Positions 1 through 8,688 are shown, counted from the stretch's first letter. The stretch: DNA of 64,000 bases from Facklamia miroungae (GCF_012396555.1 NZ_JAAXPS010000005.1:58195-122194); one strand, 5' to 3'. A program made the numbers and translations. Notes: generated by a model from the letters alone, not told the origin.

Positions 1-878
1 GTTTGATACGGAATGAATCCCATTTCAAAATCAGCTTCTAATTCTGATAAATTGGGGTCCTTCCAGTTTCCTTGATGAAGGAAGGCTGCTTGTCCTGTCG
101 CAAAAGCAATATCCATATCTTCTTGCGTTCCGACTGTTAGCATTTGTTTATCAGTGTGTTGGAAAAGCAATTCTACCCAGTCGGCATAGTTTGCCATGCG
201 ATCTTGATCAACTTCCCCTGCTAGGGTCATTTCAGTAATAGTCCGGTCGCCATTTTCTAAGCCAGTTCCCAAGTAAGCATTGAAGTCATGGTTACCCATG
301 ATCCACGTCTCACCTTCTTTGGTAGCGTTAGCAACAACTGAAGTGAGACCTAATTCTTCTTTGCGATTTTCTAAATCTTCAAATGCTGCTTTAACAGCTT
401 CAAAAGAATCTAAACTGGCAGGGTCGATGCCGGCTTTTTCTAATAGATCCGCATTGTAGGCTAGACCATATCCTTCAACTGAGACAGGGAAGCCATACAC
501 ATCATCACCTTGTTTAAATTCAAATTCAGTTTGGTCGATCCAGTTACCTTCAAGTGGCGTTAAGAAATCGGCCCAGATATCATAGCCACCTTGACCTTCA
601 ATCACGAAGACATCAGGCCCATCTCCCGCTGTGAAGTCTGATTTCAACTGATCACCTAGTGTACAAGAACCCGAACATACTTTGACAGTCACATTCACAC
701 CATTAGCTTCTCCCCATGCTTTTGCATAATTCGTTAACGCTTCTTGGGTTTCACTTTTATTGGAATAAAGTGTAAATGCCTCTGGACTATCAGAAGCTGC
801 TGAAGCACTTGGAAGAGAAATTAAAGAACTAGCCGCTAACACTAAGCTAGCCTTGGAAATTTTCGATAGAATTGACAT
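1..878 (-). CDS. Extracellular sugar-binding protein of an ABC transporter (3' part outside the window)
   Basis: Translated from the bottom strand, the gene opens at ATG 878-876 behind AGGAGG (bases 885-890) and runs off the left edge, leaving about 292 residues. The product has a basic start, a hydrophobic stretch and a likely cleavage site after SLPSASA. The mature part (FTLYSNKSETQEALTNYAKA, GDGPDVFVIEG, IMGNHDFNAYLG) has the look of family 1 carbohydrate solute-binding proteins such as maltose or maltodextrin binders. There is no Cys at the end of the signal peptide, so it does not look like a lipoprotein. The divergent GH13 glycosidase and the cre site over the promoter fit a glucose-repressed alpha-glucoside uptake operon; the exact substrate is inferred. 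Confidence 0.85.
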   Translation of the reverse strand, partial: MSILSKISKASLVLAASSLISLPSASAASDSPEAFTLYSNKSETQEALTNYAKAWGEANGVNVTVKVCSGSCTLGDQLKSDFTAGDGPDVFVIEGQGGYDIWADFLTPLEGNWIDQTEFEFKQGDDVYGFPVSVEGYGLAYNADLLEKAGIDPASLDSFEAVKAAFEDLENRKEELGLTSVVANATKEGETWIMGNHDFNAYLGTGLENGDRTITEMTLAGEVDQDRMANYADWVELLFQHTDKQMLTVGTQEDMDIAFATGQAAFLHQGNWKDPNLSELEADFEMGFIPYQ

Positions 879-914
879 GATATTCCTCCTAAGATTGTGA
901 GTTTTGCTATAATA

Positions 915-943
915 ATTATAGCGAGAAAGTCAGGGCTTTGCAA
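915..943 (-). promoter_or_regulatory. Sigma-A promoter of the sugar-binding protein gene
   Basis: On the bottom strand a TTGCAA -35 box (943-938) and a perfect TATAAT -10 box (920-915) are separated by 17 bases and lie just upstream of the ribosome site of the binding-protein gene. Confidence 0.75.
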
Positions 944-952
944 TCGTTTTCA
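938..952. promoter_or_regulatory. cre site (CcpA operator)
   Basis: TTGCAATCGTTTTCA fits the cre consensus WTGNAANCGNWNNCW at every position. It overlaps the -35 box of the leftward promoter and lies about 40 bases before the rightward glycosidase gene, so CcpA bound here could repress both sides. The presence of CcpA is assumed from the phylum. Confidence 0.7.
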
Positions 953-990
953 AATCGAATATTTTAAAATAATTATAGAGGAGAATAGGT

Positions 991-2286
991 ATGGCAATCG
1001 ATAGCTCAGTAGAGTTACGCAATCTAGTCCTATATAGCATATTCATACGTAATTTTTCACAAGAGGGGACATTTAGAGCGGTTGAAGCCGAAATTCCACG
1101 TTTAAAAAAGATGGGGATTGATATGATTTGGTTTTTACCTCATTATCCAATCGGAATGGTGAAACGTAAGGGACAAGCCGGATCACCCTATGCTATTCAA
1201 GACTATCGGCAAGTTCATCAAGATTTAGGAAGCAGGGAAGACTTCATCCATTTAATTGATCAGATTCATCACGCAGGAATGAAAGTAATGATTGATATTG
1301 TCTATAATCACACTTCGCCGGATAGCTTCTTAAAGCAACGACATCCTGATTGGTTCTATCAGAAAGTAGATGGTAGCTTTGGTAACCATATTGGTGAATG
1401 GACGGATATTATTGATCTGGATTACGACTCTAGTCCTGATTTATGGGCGTATCAAATTGAGACTTTAGTAGAATATGCGAAAGTGGTTGACGGCTTCCGA
1501 TGTGATGTTGCTTCGCTTATTCCATTGCCTTTTTGGCAGGCGGCCCGCAAGGCAGTAAAAGAAGTGAATCCCGATCTGGTCTGGTTAGCTGAGAGTGTAG
1601 AACCGAGTTTTATTCTTGAGACAAGGAAGCAGGGCATCACTGGTCTTTCAGACTCAGAGGTCTATCAAGCATTTGATATGACCTATGATTATGATATTCA
1701 AGGTGATTTTGATGCCTACTTATCAGGTCAACAACCTTTATCTGCCTATCTAAATAGTGTCAATCGTCAAAATTGGACCTATCCGAGTAATTTCACCAAA
1801 CTACGGTTTCTAGAAAATCATGATCAAGCCCGTATTGCAGCAAAAATTAAACCCTACCATTCCCTTGAACAAATAACAGCTTTTAACTTTTTTTTGCGAG
1901 GAGCACATTTGATTTACAATGGACAAGAAGTTCAAGCGAAACATTTACCCAACCTTTTCGAAAAGGATCCAATTGATTGGTTTGAGTTTGCTGATTGGTC
2001 GAATTATTTAAGCGAATTGATCCGCATTAAAAAGGAATATATCCCTTCTGAGGGAAGTTTTGAAATAGGCGGCGATGATGATTTAGAAGCGATCTGGATT
2101 AAATACCAAGCTATAGGCAGGTCTTTAATTGGCGTCTTTGCCTTGAATAAAGAAAAGTCCGGTCACTTATCTCTTCCCGTTCCAGATGGATTATACCATC
2201 ACTTAAGTGATGGCCAAACGATTCGGATCGAACAGGGAATGGTTGCCTTAAGTAGTCATCCACTATATTTTATCGATGAGATTTAA
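991..2286 (+). CDS. GH13 alpha-glucosidase/alpha-amylase family enzyme
   Basis: This is a 431-residue cytoplasmic glycoside hydrolase without signal peptide. The four GH13 regions appear in order: DIVYNHTS (region I, near residue 102), GFRCDVAS (region II with the nucleophile Asp), WLAESVE (region III with the acid/base Glu) and FLENHDQ (region IV). At 431 residues it is shorter than typical oligo-1,6-glucosidases of about 550, so the C-terminal beta domain is short. It probably hydrolyses imported malto- or isomalto-oligosaccharides, in keeping with the divergent sugar-binding protein. ATG 991 follows GAGGAG at a good distance. A terminator lies directly behind. Exact linkage specificity cannot be read from sequence. 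Confidence 0.85.
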   Translation: MAIDSSVELRNLVLYSIFIRNFSQEGTFRAVEAEIPRLKKMGIDMIWFLPHYPIGMVKRKGQAGSPYAIQDYRQVHQDLGSREDFIHLIDQIHHAGMKVMIDIVYNHTSPDSFLKQRHPDWFYQKVDGSFGNHIGEWTDIIDLDYDSSPDLWAYQIETLVEYAKVVDGFRCDVASLIPLPFWQAARKAVKEVNPDLVWLAESVEPSFILETRKQGITGLSDSEVYQAFDMTYDYDIQGDFDAYLSGQQPLSAYLNSVNRQNWTYPSNFTKLRFLENHDQARIAAKIKPYHSLEQITAFNFFLRGAHLIYNGQEVQAKHLPNLFEKDPIDWFEFADWSNYLSELIRIKKEYIPSEGSFEIGGDDDLEAIWIKYQAIGRSLIGVFALNKEKSGHLSLPVPDGLYHHLSDGQTIRIEQGMVALSSHPLYFIDEI

Positions 2287-2290
2287 ATAA

Positions 2291-2334
2291 AAAGAACTCA
2301 TATCAAATTACATTGATATAAGTTCTTTTTTCTT
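2291..2334 (+). terminator. Terminator of the GH13 gene
   Basis: The arms 2291-2306 and 2313-2328 pair over 16 positions with one mismatch and a 6-base loop, followed by a T run. The inner arms also form a TATCAA...TTGATA dyad and the right arm carries the -35 box of the next operon. Confidence 0.85.
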
Positions 2335-2341
2335 ATATAAT
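2313..2341 (+). promoter_or_regulatory. Promoter of the arsenic operon with overlapping operator-like dyad
   Basis: TTGATA (2313-2318), a 17-base spacer and TATAAT (2336-2341) form a near-consensus promoter. Its -35 box lies in the dyad ATATCAA-N6-TTGATAT (2300-2319). An ATCAA-N6-TTGAT arrangement is plausible for an ArsR operator, which would let the regulator occlude RNA polymerase; the assignment to ArsR is inference. Confidence 0.7.
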
Positions 2342-2375
2342 TAACCTATCAATAAGTTTTGATGTGAGGTGCAAA

Positions 2376-2669
2376 ATGGAAGATTTAAAGGTCTTAGTTG
2401 AACAATATAAAGCGCTCGGTGATGAGAATCGTCTTGCTATTATACAACTTCTAAAACAGGGAGAGCAGTGTGCATGTGTTTTACTCGAGCAACTTGACCT
2501 TTCTCAGTCGGGTTTGTCTTATCATATGAAAAAATTAGTGGACGCCGGCATTGTTGATGAACGCCCCGAGGGGAAATGGGTCTATTATCGAATCTCTAAT
2601 GAAGGATGTAAGCAATTTTTATCGAATTTTAAGACTTTGACTGAGAGCGTCGATTTGGTCAATCATTAA
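2376..2669 (+). CDS. arsR: ArsR-family arsenic-responsive repressor
   Basis: This is a winged-helix DNA-binding protein of 97 residues. A longer reading from GTG 2364 is possible, but GTGAGGTG then serves well as ribosome site for ATG 2376, so I chose that start. The motif GEQCACVLLEQLDLSQSGLS contains a Cys pair (CAC) where As(III)-sensing ArsR proteins have their ligands (ELCVCDL type), followed by the recognition helix SQSGLSYHMKKL and the wing WVYYRIS. It should repress its own operon (arsR-arsC-acr3) and release DNA on binding arsenite or antimonite. Spacing to arsC is 39 bases. A third Cys near the C-terminus (EGCKQF) could also bind metalloid. Confidence 0.9.
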   Translation: MEDLKVLVEQYKALGDENRLAIIQLLKQGEQCACVLLEQLDLSQSGLSYHMKKLVDAGIVDERPEGKWVYYRISNEGCKQFLSNFKTLTESVDLVNH

Positions 2670-2708
2670 GTCTAATCAAAATGAAAAGTAAATATAAGGA
2701 GTTGAAGC

Positions 2709-3107
2709 ATGAAAAAAGTAGCCTTTGTATGTGTACATAATTCTTGTCGGAGTCAAATTGCAGAATCTTTAGCCAAGCGTTACGGTCAAGGAGTAATTGA
2801 AGTCTATTCGGCAGGAACACAAGAGAGGGATCAGATTAATCAAGATGCAGTTCGTTTGATGAAAGAGATGTATCAAGTGGATATGGAAGCGGACCAATAT
2901 CCTAAGTTAATTTCCGAGCTGCCTGAAATTGATTATTTGATTACCATGGGATGCAATGTTAATTGTCCATTTCTTCCTTTCAATGATCGTAAAGAAGATT
3001 GGGGTTTGGAAGATCCAAGTGGGAAGTCTGATCAAGAATTTAAGGAAGTAATTCACTCGATCGATCAAAAAGTCCAAGAACTTATTGCCGAAATCAGCCA
3101 ATTATAG
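2709..3107 (+). CDS. arsC: Arsenate reductase, low-molecular-weight phosphatase fold
   Basis: The 132-residue protein reduces arsenate to arsenite in the cytoplasm for export by the next gene product. It begins with the P-loop CVHNSCRSQIAES, a CX5R phosphatase-type motif with the nucleophile Cys8 and Arg14. A second redox pair occurs in TMGCNVNCPFLP near residues 80-87, giving the three-cysteine relay expected of thiol-linked ArsC. The DPSGKSDQEF segment carries the conserved Asp-Pro acid. It lies between arsR and the arsenite permease, 9 bases before the latter, behind an AAGGAG ribosome site. Whether thioredoxin or another thiol is the partner cannot be told. Confidence 0.9.
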   Translation: MKKVAFVCVHNSCRSQIAESLAKRYGQGVIEVYSAGTQERDQINQDAVRLMKEMYQVDMEADQYPKLISELPEIDYLITMGCNVNCPFLPFNDRKEDWGLEDPSGKSDQEFKEVIHSIDQKVQELIAEISQL

Positions 3108-3116
3108 GAGGTATTT

Positions 3117-4160
3117 ATGAATCAAGTAGAAATGAAATCGTTTGAAAAAAACTTAACCCTATGGGTTTTAGTATGCATGGTAATTGGTGTCTTAATTGGA
3201 AAATTTATTCCGCAAATCCCAACCTTTTTAGGACAGTTTGAGTTTTATAATGTCTCAATTCCAACTACCATCCTTTTATGGATTATGATATACCCCATGA
3301 TGTTGAAGATTGATTTTAACAGTGTCAAGAATATAGGGAAAAACCCGAAGGGATTGTATATTACTTGGCTGGTCAACTGGGTCATAAAACCACTTACCAT
3401 GTATTTGATTGCCTATTTATTCTTTAATATTATTTATAGCAGCTTCCTTTCGCCACAATTAGCTTCAGAATATGTAGCGGGAGCGGTGTTATTAGGAGCA
3501 GCGCCATGTACGGCCATGGTCTTTGTATGGTCCAAACTAACGCGTGGAAATAGTGCCTATACGCTTGTGCAAGTGGCGACAAATGATTTAATTTTGTTAG
3601 TAGCGTATGTACCGATTGTTAGCTTCTTATTAAAAATGGGTAATATTACAATACCTTGGGAAACCTTGCTATTATCGATTGTACTTTTCATAGTAATTCC
3701 ACTTTTAATGAGTATGATTACGCGTCGTTATATTATTTCTAATAAAGGCATTGATTACTTGGACCGCAAATTTATCCCAGCTTTTGATAAATACACGACC
3801 CTTGGATTGTTACTCACTTTAATCATTATTTTCTCTTTCCAAGGCAATCATATTATTAATCAGCCACTTAATATCCTATTAATTGCTGTTCCCCTAATTA
3901 TTCAGACCCTATTCATTTTTGGTATTACCTTTGCTATTGCTTATAAAGTTAATCTTCCCTATTCGATTGCGGCGCCATGTGGGATGATTGGCGCTTCAAA
4001 CTTTTTCGAATTGGCGGTAGCGGTAGCTATTTCATTGTTCGGACTTTCATCAGGGGCCACCTTAACAACGGTAGTTGGTGTCTTAGTAGAAGTGCCTGTC
4101 ATGTTATTGTTGGTTCGTTTTGCAAATAGCCAGCAACATCACTTTAGAAAAGAAGGGTAA
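3117..4160 (+). CDS. acr3: ACR3-family arsenite efflux permease
   Basis: This is a 347-residue membrane protein with about ten hydrophobic segments that exports As(III). The ACR3 hallmark GAAPCTAMVFVWSKLTRGN, with its essential Cys in the fourth or fifth membrane segment, is intact, followed by YTLVQVATNDLILL and, near the C-terminus, APCGMIGASNFFELAVAVA. The length matches ACR3 rather than ArsB (about 430 residues). ATG 3117 is preceded by TAGGAGG and lies 9 bases after arsC, so the three genes form one operon. The stop codon sits in the loop of the terminator hairpin. Confidence 0.92.
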   Translation: MNQVEMKSFEKNLTLWVLVCMVIGVLIGKFIPQIPTFLGQFEFYNVSIPTTILLWIMIYPMMLKIDFNSVKNIGKNPKGLYITWLVNWVIKPLTMYLIAYLFFNIIYSSFLSPQLASEYVAGAVLLGAAPCTAMVFVWSKLTRGNSAYTLVQVATNDLILLVAYVPIVSFLLKMGNITIPWETLLLSIVLFIVIPLLMSMITRRYIISNKGIDYLDRKFIPAFDKYTTLGLLLTLIIIFSFQGNHIINQPLNILLIAVPLIIQTLFIFGITFAIAYKVNLPYSIAAPCGMIGASNFFELAVAVAISLFGLSSGATLTTVVGVLVEVPVMLLLVRFANSQQHHFRKEG

Positions 4161-4180
4161 AACGCTTCTTTTTTTATTTT
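4149..4180 (+). terminator. Terminator of the arsenic operon
   Basis: AAAGAAG (4149-4155) pairs with CTTCTTT (4165-4171) across a 9-base loop that contains the acr3 stop codon; a T-rich tail follows. Confidence 0.75.
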
Positions 4181-4246
4181 ATTAAGTTACCAATTTAATT
4201 AAAAAAATGACTATGCTATAATTATTGTGAATTTATTTTAAAAAGG

Positions 4247-4337
4247 GGTGAGTAAGATGGATGTTGGTGATGATTCGCAGAGTTCAAGTATAAATCATTC
4301 AAAAAATGACATTCACTATAAGCATCGCTTACTCGCC
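4247..4337 (+). promoter_or_regulatory. Structured leader upstream of mgtE
   Basis: GGTGAGTAAG (4247-4256) can pair with CTTACTCGCC (4328-4337) over ten base pairs with one G-U wobble, enclosing a 71-base loop. The left arm contains the ribosome site of a short reading frame. With TATAAT at 4217-4222 (preceded by TGC, extended -10 type), the mgtE transcript would have a leader of about 220 bases. It does not match the M-box consensus I know. Confidence 0.4.
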
Positions 4338-4361
4338 ATGTTTTTAGTGGGTGTTCTTTAG
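4257..4361 (+). CDS. Small open reading frame in the mgtE leader (34 codons)
   Basis: ATG 4257 follows GGGGTGAG and opens a 34-codon frame ending in a hydrophobic tail (LLAMFLVGVL). I do not recognise the peptide. It lies wholly inside the presumed mgtE leader and its ribosome site is in the left arm of the 10-bp leader stem, so it may be a leader peptide coupling translation to mgtE expression, or the remnant of a membrane protein. Expression is unproven. Confidence 0.35.
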   Translation: MDVGDDSQSSSINHSKNDIHYKHRLLAMFLVGVL

Positions 4362-4451
4362 TTGTGTTGTCTTATAAACAGGTTGTGATTGAAAAATCAT
4401 AATCAGATAAATAGGATGAATCAGAATTTTTTCATCTTAGGAGGAATGCAA

Positions 4452-5774
4452 ATGAAGAAATACCAAATAGAACAAATTAATCATTTACAAGAAAAAATAA
4501 ATCGTATGGATCCGATTGACATTGCGGAACATTTTGATAATTTAACGGCTTATGAAATCGCTTTAAGAATTAAGTTGCTGAATAAAGATCTTTTGGCGGA
4601 CACTTTTGCCGAGTTAAGTAAAGATAAGAAAATGGAGATTATTGAGATTCTTTCGGATGAAGATACACATGAATTAATCAAAGAACTTGATGAGAATGAA
4701 TTAGTAGATACTTTGCAAGAACTACCAGCTAATATGGTCAAGAAAATTATGCAGCACTTTGTAACTGAAGATCGTCGCCCTGTTATTAATCAACTATTGG
4801 GTTATCCAGAAGAAAGTGTTGGGTCAGTGATGACCGTCAATTTTTTAGCTGCCAAAGACCATCTGTCAATTCAAGCGATCTATGACCTGGTTTTTCAGTC
4901 AGATTTAGATGCCAATAAGTTGGAACAAATTTGGATCACAGATGGATCCTTACGGCTATTGGGTTTTATTTATTTGGCCGATTTGATTCGCTATCCCCAA
5001 GCCCAAGTTTCAGATTTAATTAAAAGTTTGACACGAACAGTATTAGCGACCGATGATCAAGAAGTAGTTGCTAAATTGGCGCGCAAGTATGATTTATCAG
5101 AAATTCCAGTTGTAGATTCAGAAAATCGCTTAGTGGGAACGGTCCCTGTTGAATGGGCGATTGACATTTTAGCAGATGAGTACCATGAAGACTTTGGCAA
5201 TATTCACGGGATTAACGATGCCGAAGAAATAAATTATTTAAAACAATCAGACTTCACGATTGCTAAAAGTCGAATTACCTGGTTAATTATTTGTCTGATT
5301 ACTGCTTCGGTGACCGGCTTTATTATTCAAAGATACGAAGTGACATTAGCCACAAATGTTGCCTTAGCCATGTATATTCCAATGTTAATGGATAGTGGTG
5401 GGAATGCAGGAAGTCAGTCTTCAACAACCATCATTCGTGCGCTGTATTTAGGTGAACTACAAGGGGTTTCTTTCATGAAGGTCGTCTTGAAAGAATTAAG
5501 AATTGGATTTATTGTGGGATTGGCACTGGTAGCTGTCAATATGGTGAGAATTTTGATCCTAGATTCGGTTGATTTTCAAGTGAATTTGGTAGTATCGATT
5601 ACCCTATTAATGACCGTTATGTTGTCTAAGGTGATCGGCGGTATACTTCCACTCATTGCAGACAAATTAAAGATTGACCCAACGGTAATGGCGGGTCCTT
5701 TAATAACTACGATTGTCGATACTGCTTCTTTAATGGTTTACTTTGAAGTTGCGAGCCGTTTATTAAATATTTGA
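4452..5774 (+). CDS. mgtE: Magnesium transporter MgtE
   Basis: The protein (440 residues from ATG 4452) is a Mg2+ channel/transporter. An upstream TTG at 4389 is in frame, but AGGAGG at 4439-4444 ends 7 bases before ATG 4452, which fixes the start. The order is classic: an N-terminal alpha-superhelix (IAEHFDNLTAYEIALRIKLL, ELVDTLQELPANMVKKIM), two CBS domains (about residues 125-240, containing YDLSEIPVVDSENRLVGTVP), and five membrane helices with the signature MLMDSGGNAGSQSSTT and MAGPLITTIVDTASLMVYF. Mg2+ bound between the N and CBS domains gates the pore. The gene stands alone between two terminators. Confidence 0.93.
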   Translation: MKKYQIEQINHLQEKINRMDPIDIAEHFDNLTAYEIALRIKLLNKDLLADTFAELSKDKKMEIIEILSDEDTHELIKELDENELVDTLQELPANMVKKIMQHFVTEDRRPVINQLLGYPEESVGSVMTVNFLAAKDHLSIQAIYDLVFQSDLDANKLEQIWITDGSLRLLGFIYLADLIRYPQAQVSDLIKSLTRTVLATDDQEVVAKLARKYDLSEIPVVDSENRLVGTVPVEWAIDILADEYHEDFGNIHGINDAEEINYLKQSDFTIAKSRITWLIICLITASVTGFIIQRYEVTLATNVALAMYIPMLMDSGGNAGSQSSTTIIRALYLGELQGVSFMKVVLKELRIGFIVGLALVAVNMVRILILDSVDFQVNLVVSITLLMTVMLSKVIGGILPLIADKLKIDPTVMAGPLITTIVDTASLMVYFEVASRLLNI

Positions 5775-5781
5775 AACGAAA

Positions 5782-5825
5782 AAGCCATGCGGTTGAATTG
5801 CTTTCAACCGCATGGCTTATTATTT
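5782..5825. terminator. Bidirectional terminator between mgtE and the MATE gene
   Basis: A perfect 16-bp stem (5782-5797 with 5802-5817) and a 4-base loop, with A-rich flank on the left and T-rich flank on the right, serve the converging genes. Confidence 0.85.
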
Positions 5826-5846
5826 GATACAAAAGTGAAAGCTGTA

Positions 5847-7184
5847 TTAAATTCGAATTCGGGTCCATCTCCCTCCTTTAAAGCGATGACGCATAAAGAT
5901 AAAGCGTGAAAGTTGATCGGAGAGAATACCAATCCAAATACCTGTGAGTCCAAAGTGGAAGACATTCACTAAAATAATAGTGACAGCTGTTCGGATAATA
6001 GAAGCGGAAATAATTCCAACGAAGAGTGTATATTTTACATCGCCACCAGAGCGTAAACACCCGGCATAAATAATTTGTGATATTTGTAAGAGGACGATAA
6101 TCATCGTAAAATCAATCACAATCATTGATTGATCGATTAATTGAGTCTCATTAAAGTAAATGCCCATTATATCGCGACCGAAGAAGAAAAGAAAGGCAGA
6201 GAGTAAGACGGAAATAATTAATCCGATTCTTTGGCAAATTTGTCCATATTCGATCGCCGCTTTTGGTTTTTCTTCGCCTAAAGCCTTGCCGGCAAGCGCA
6301 ACAGCAGCTACTTGCATCCCATCTGCAAAAGAAAAACCTAAACCAAGGACATTCATTCCAGCATTGTGAATGGCAAAAGTATTGGTTCCTAAACTTGCAG
6401 CGGTAAGAGCAGTGGCTAAAAAGCCGATTCGCATCGCTAGATTTTCAATATACATTGAAGAGGAGAGTTTGCCGATAATTTTAGCCACTTTTCGATCGAA
6501 GTGAATATTATTTTTAAGGATATACTTAACTTGAACAAGACTGTGCGGTTTAAATAAAGAGCGTATACTCATAAACATTGCGACGACTGATCCAAGAACC
6601 GTAGCAATTGCTGCCCCTTTTATACCCAAAGCTGGAAAACCCAATTTTCCTCCAATTAAAAGATAGTTGAAGAAAACATTTAAAACAGAAGATGTTAAAT
6701 TGGTAACGAAAGCTATTTTGGTATTACCACTTCCTCTTTGTGCGGCGTTAATTGTCATGGCAATTAAATTAAAGATCATCCCCCCCATGATAATTTGATA
6801 ATAGACAACTGCTGATGGATGGGTATCTGGTTGACTGCCTGATAAACGGATGATATCGTCTGCAAAGAAGACGGTTAAAAAGCTAAAAAGCAAACAAAGC
6901 AAGAGTGTTAGGAGCATAGCCGTCAAGAAAACAGTATTAGCTCCTGATTGATCCTTTTGACCGCGTCGTCTAGCAACAAGTGAAGAGACGGCGATATTAA
7001 TCGAAATAAAGATGGCTAAAGCAATAAATTTAGGTTGGGTTGTTAAGCCCACCGCAGCGATTGCATAGCTTCCCAAGCTTCCGACCATCATGGTGTCGAT
7101 CATACCGGCTAAAGCAATAAAGAAAGATTCTAAAACAGAGGGCCAAGCCATTTTTAGAGCGGTTAAGTAATTTTTTTTATTCAT
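5847..7184 (-). CDS. MATE-family multidrug/cation efflux protein
   Basis: The 445-residue membrane protein has about twelve hydrophobic segments. Features of the MATE family are the start KMAWPSVLESFFIALAGMIDTMMVGSLG and the repeat-like second half containing AMRIGFLATALTAASLGTNTFAIHNAG. It probably uses a Na+ or H+ gradient to expel drugs or metabolites; the substrate cannot be told. The start ATG is preceded by a weak AAGGATG/AGGAT ribosome site. It is transcribed singly towards the bidirectional terminator shared with mgtE. The conserved Asp within GMIDTMMVG is in the position used for cation coupling in this family. Confidence 0.88.
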   Translation of the reverse strand: MNKKNYLTALKMAWPSVLESFFIALAGMIDTMMVGSLGSYAIAAVGLTTQPKFIALAIFISINIAVSSLVARRRGQKDQSGANTVFLTAMLLTLLLCLLFSFLTVFFADDIIRLSGSQPDTHPSAVVYYQIIMGGMIFNLIAMTINAAQRGSGNTKIAFVTNLTSSVLNVFFNYLLIGGKLGFPALGIKGAAIATVLGSVVAMFMSIRSLFKPHSLVQVKYILKNNIHFDRKVAKIIGKLSSSMYIENLAMRIGFLATALTAASLGTNTFAIHNAGMNVLGLGFSFADGMQVAAVALAGKALGEEKPKAAIEYGQICQRIGLIISVLLSAFLFFFGRDIMGIYFNETQLIDQSMIVIDFTMIIVLLQISQIIYAGCLRSGGDVKYTLFVGIISASIIRTAVTIILVNVFHFGLTGIWIGILSDQLSRFIFMRHRFKGGRWTRIRI

Positions 7185-7373
7185 ATCCTATTCATCCTTC
7201 ATTTTTTCTTTAAGAAAAAAACGTTCGAATATAATGGTATAACTTCAAAGCCCACAATGCCAGAATAATGCCTAAATTTTTGTTCAGCTAGTCTGTGATA
7301 AAGTGGAATTAATAACGGAAAATTTATGAGATATGCTATAATGTTTGAGAATGGATGGAGAAGGAGTGCCACA

Positions 7374-8609
7374 ATGATTCAAAAATTATCAATTAATGAC
7401 CAAGAACATGATCACTTTGTAAAAAATCACCCACACGGTGACATGTGTCAATTATCTTCTTGGGGGAAAGTGAAACAAGCCTTTGGCTGGGAATGGTCTA
7501 GGGTCAGTGTAGGAGCTAGCGATCGGGTGACAGGGGTTGCTTCCTTACTTTATAAGAGAATACCTTTCTTGAAGAAATCTATTTGTTATGTCTCACGAGG
7601 TTTTGTAGTGGATTGGTTTGATGAAGAATCGGTCAGAACCCTATTGGAAGCTGTCAAACAGGACGCTAAGGAACATAAAGCCTTTCTTATTAAAATCGAT
7701 CCCGATTTGATTGAAGAAACACCCGATTTATTAGAACAAATTGAATCTTTCGGCTTTGAGCATCAAGGTTATACCTTTGGTTTTAAAGATGCAGCTCAAC
7801 CGCGTTTCCATATGGTAACGGATATAGATAAAAGTGAAAAAGACCTTCTAAAGTCTTTTCAGGCTCGAACACGGACCAATATCAGGAAAGCTAGTAAATA
7901 TGGTTTTGAGTTAGAAGATGCATCTGAAAGTAAAATGAATGTTTTTTATGACATTATGAAAGTCACCGGTGATCGTGACGGTTTCCTAATTCGGGATCTT
8001 TCGTATTTCAAACGTATTTATCAAGAAATGCATCCTAATAAAGAAGCCAAGCTCTTTTTGGTAAAGTTAAATCCTGACCAAGCAATCGAAGGTCTAGAAA
8101 GAGATATAAAGAACCGACTAAAAGAGAAGAAGAATTTAGAAAAGAAGGAAGCGAATGAAGGCATTCTTCAACAACTTGAACAAATTGATCAATCGATTCA
8201 AAATACCAATGATCAAATAGAAGCATTAAGACAGACTAAGGAAGAAGGGTTGCAGCCTATTTATCTATCTGGAGCAATTTATGTTCAGTGTGGAAGTAAA
8301 GCCTACTATTTATACGGTGCTTCTTCGAATCAGTTTCGCGATTTATTGCCCAACTATTTTATGCAATGGGAAATGATGCGCTATGCACAATCTCAAGGTG
8401 GATTAACCTATGACTTTGGTGGGGTTTCTGGTCTCGAAGGGAAACCGGAAGACGATGCTCCTGGCTTATTTGAGTTTAAAAAACGTTGGGGAGCCAAGAA
8501 ACGAGCTCGCATTGGAGAGTTTGATTATGAACTTTCACCTCTTTTCGCCAAAATTTATCGTTTAGCTTTTTCTTTGCGGTCGAAGCTAATTGAATTAAAA
8601 AATAGGTAA
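7374..8609 (+). CDS. FemXAB-type aminoacyltransferase of peptidoglycan side bridges
   Basis: The protein (411 residues from ATG 7374, with AAGGAG at 7361-7366; an upstream in-frame ATG at 7326 has no ribosome site) adds amino acids from aminoacyl-tRNA to lipid-linked wall precursors. It shows two GNAT-like halves, the LKSFQARTRTNIRKASKYGF segment typical of Fem proteins, an antiparallel coiled-coil arm (about residues 225-290, LKEKKNLEKKEANEGILQQL), and the late motif GGVSGLEGKPEDDAPGLFEF KKRWG. An extended -10 box (TGCTATAAT, 7334-7342) lies just inside the upstream sequence. A second member of the family sits 1.6 kb downstream, with an L,D-transpeptidase between them. The amino acid transferred is unknown. 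Confidence 0.88.
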   Translation: MIQKLSINDQEHDHFVKNHPHGDMCQLSSWGKVKQAFGWEWSRVSVGASDRVTGVASLLYKRIPFLKKSICYVSRGFVVDWFDEESVRTLLEAVKQDAKEHKAFLIKIDPDLIEETPDLLEQIESFGFEHQGYTFGFKDAAQPRFHMVTDIDKSEKDLLKSFQARTRTNIRKASKYGFELEDASESKMNVFYDIMKVTGDRDGFLIRDLSYFKRIYQEMHPNKEAKLFLVKLNPDQAIEGLERDIKNRLKEKKNLEKKEANEGILQQLEQIDQSIQNTNDQIEALRQTKEEGLQPIYLSGAIYVQCGSKAYYLYGASSNQFRDLLPNYFMQWEMMRYAQSQGGLTYDFGGVSGLEGKPEDDAPGLFEFKKRWGAKKRARIGEFDYELSPLFAKIYRLAFSLRSKLIELKNR

Positions 8610-8688
8610 GAAAACGGTAATGTTATAGAAAAGTAATAAAAAATTCATAATTGCATGATATACTAGAATCTCGAAAAGGAGGTTTTTT

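Noticed and set aside
4389..4451. N-terminal extension of MgtE from TTG 4389
   Set aside because: AGGAGG at 4439-4444 points to ATG 4452, and the extension would include that ribosome site.
4217..4452. M-box magnesium riboswitch in the mgtE leader
   Set aside because: The conserved M-box start (TTAGGTGAGGCTCC type) and its internal loops are not found; only a simple stem and a small frame are visible.
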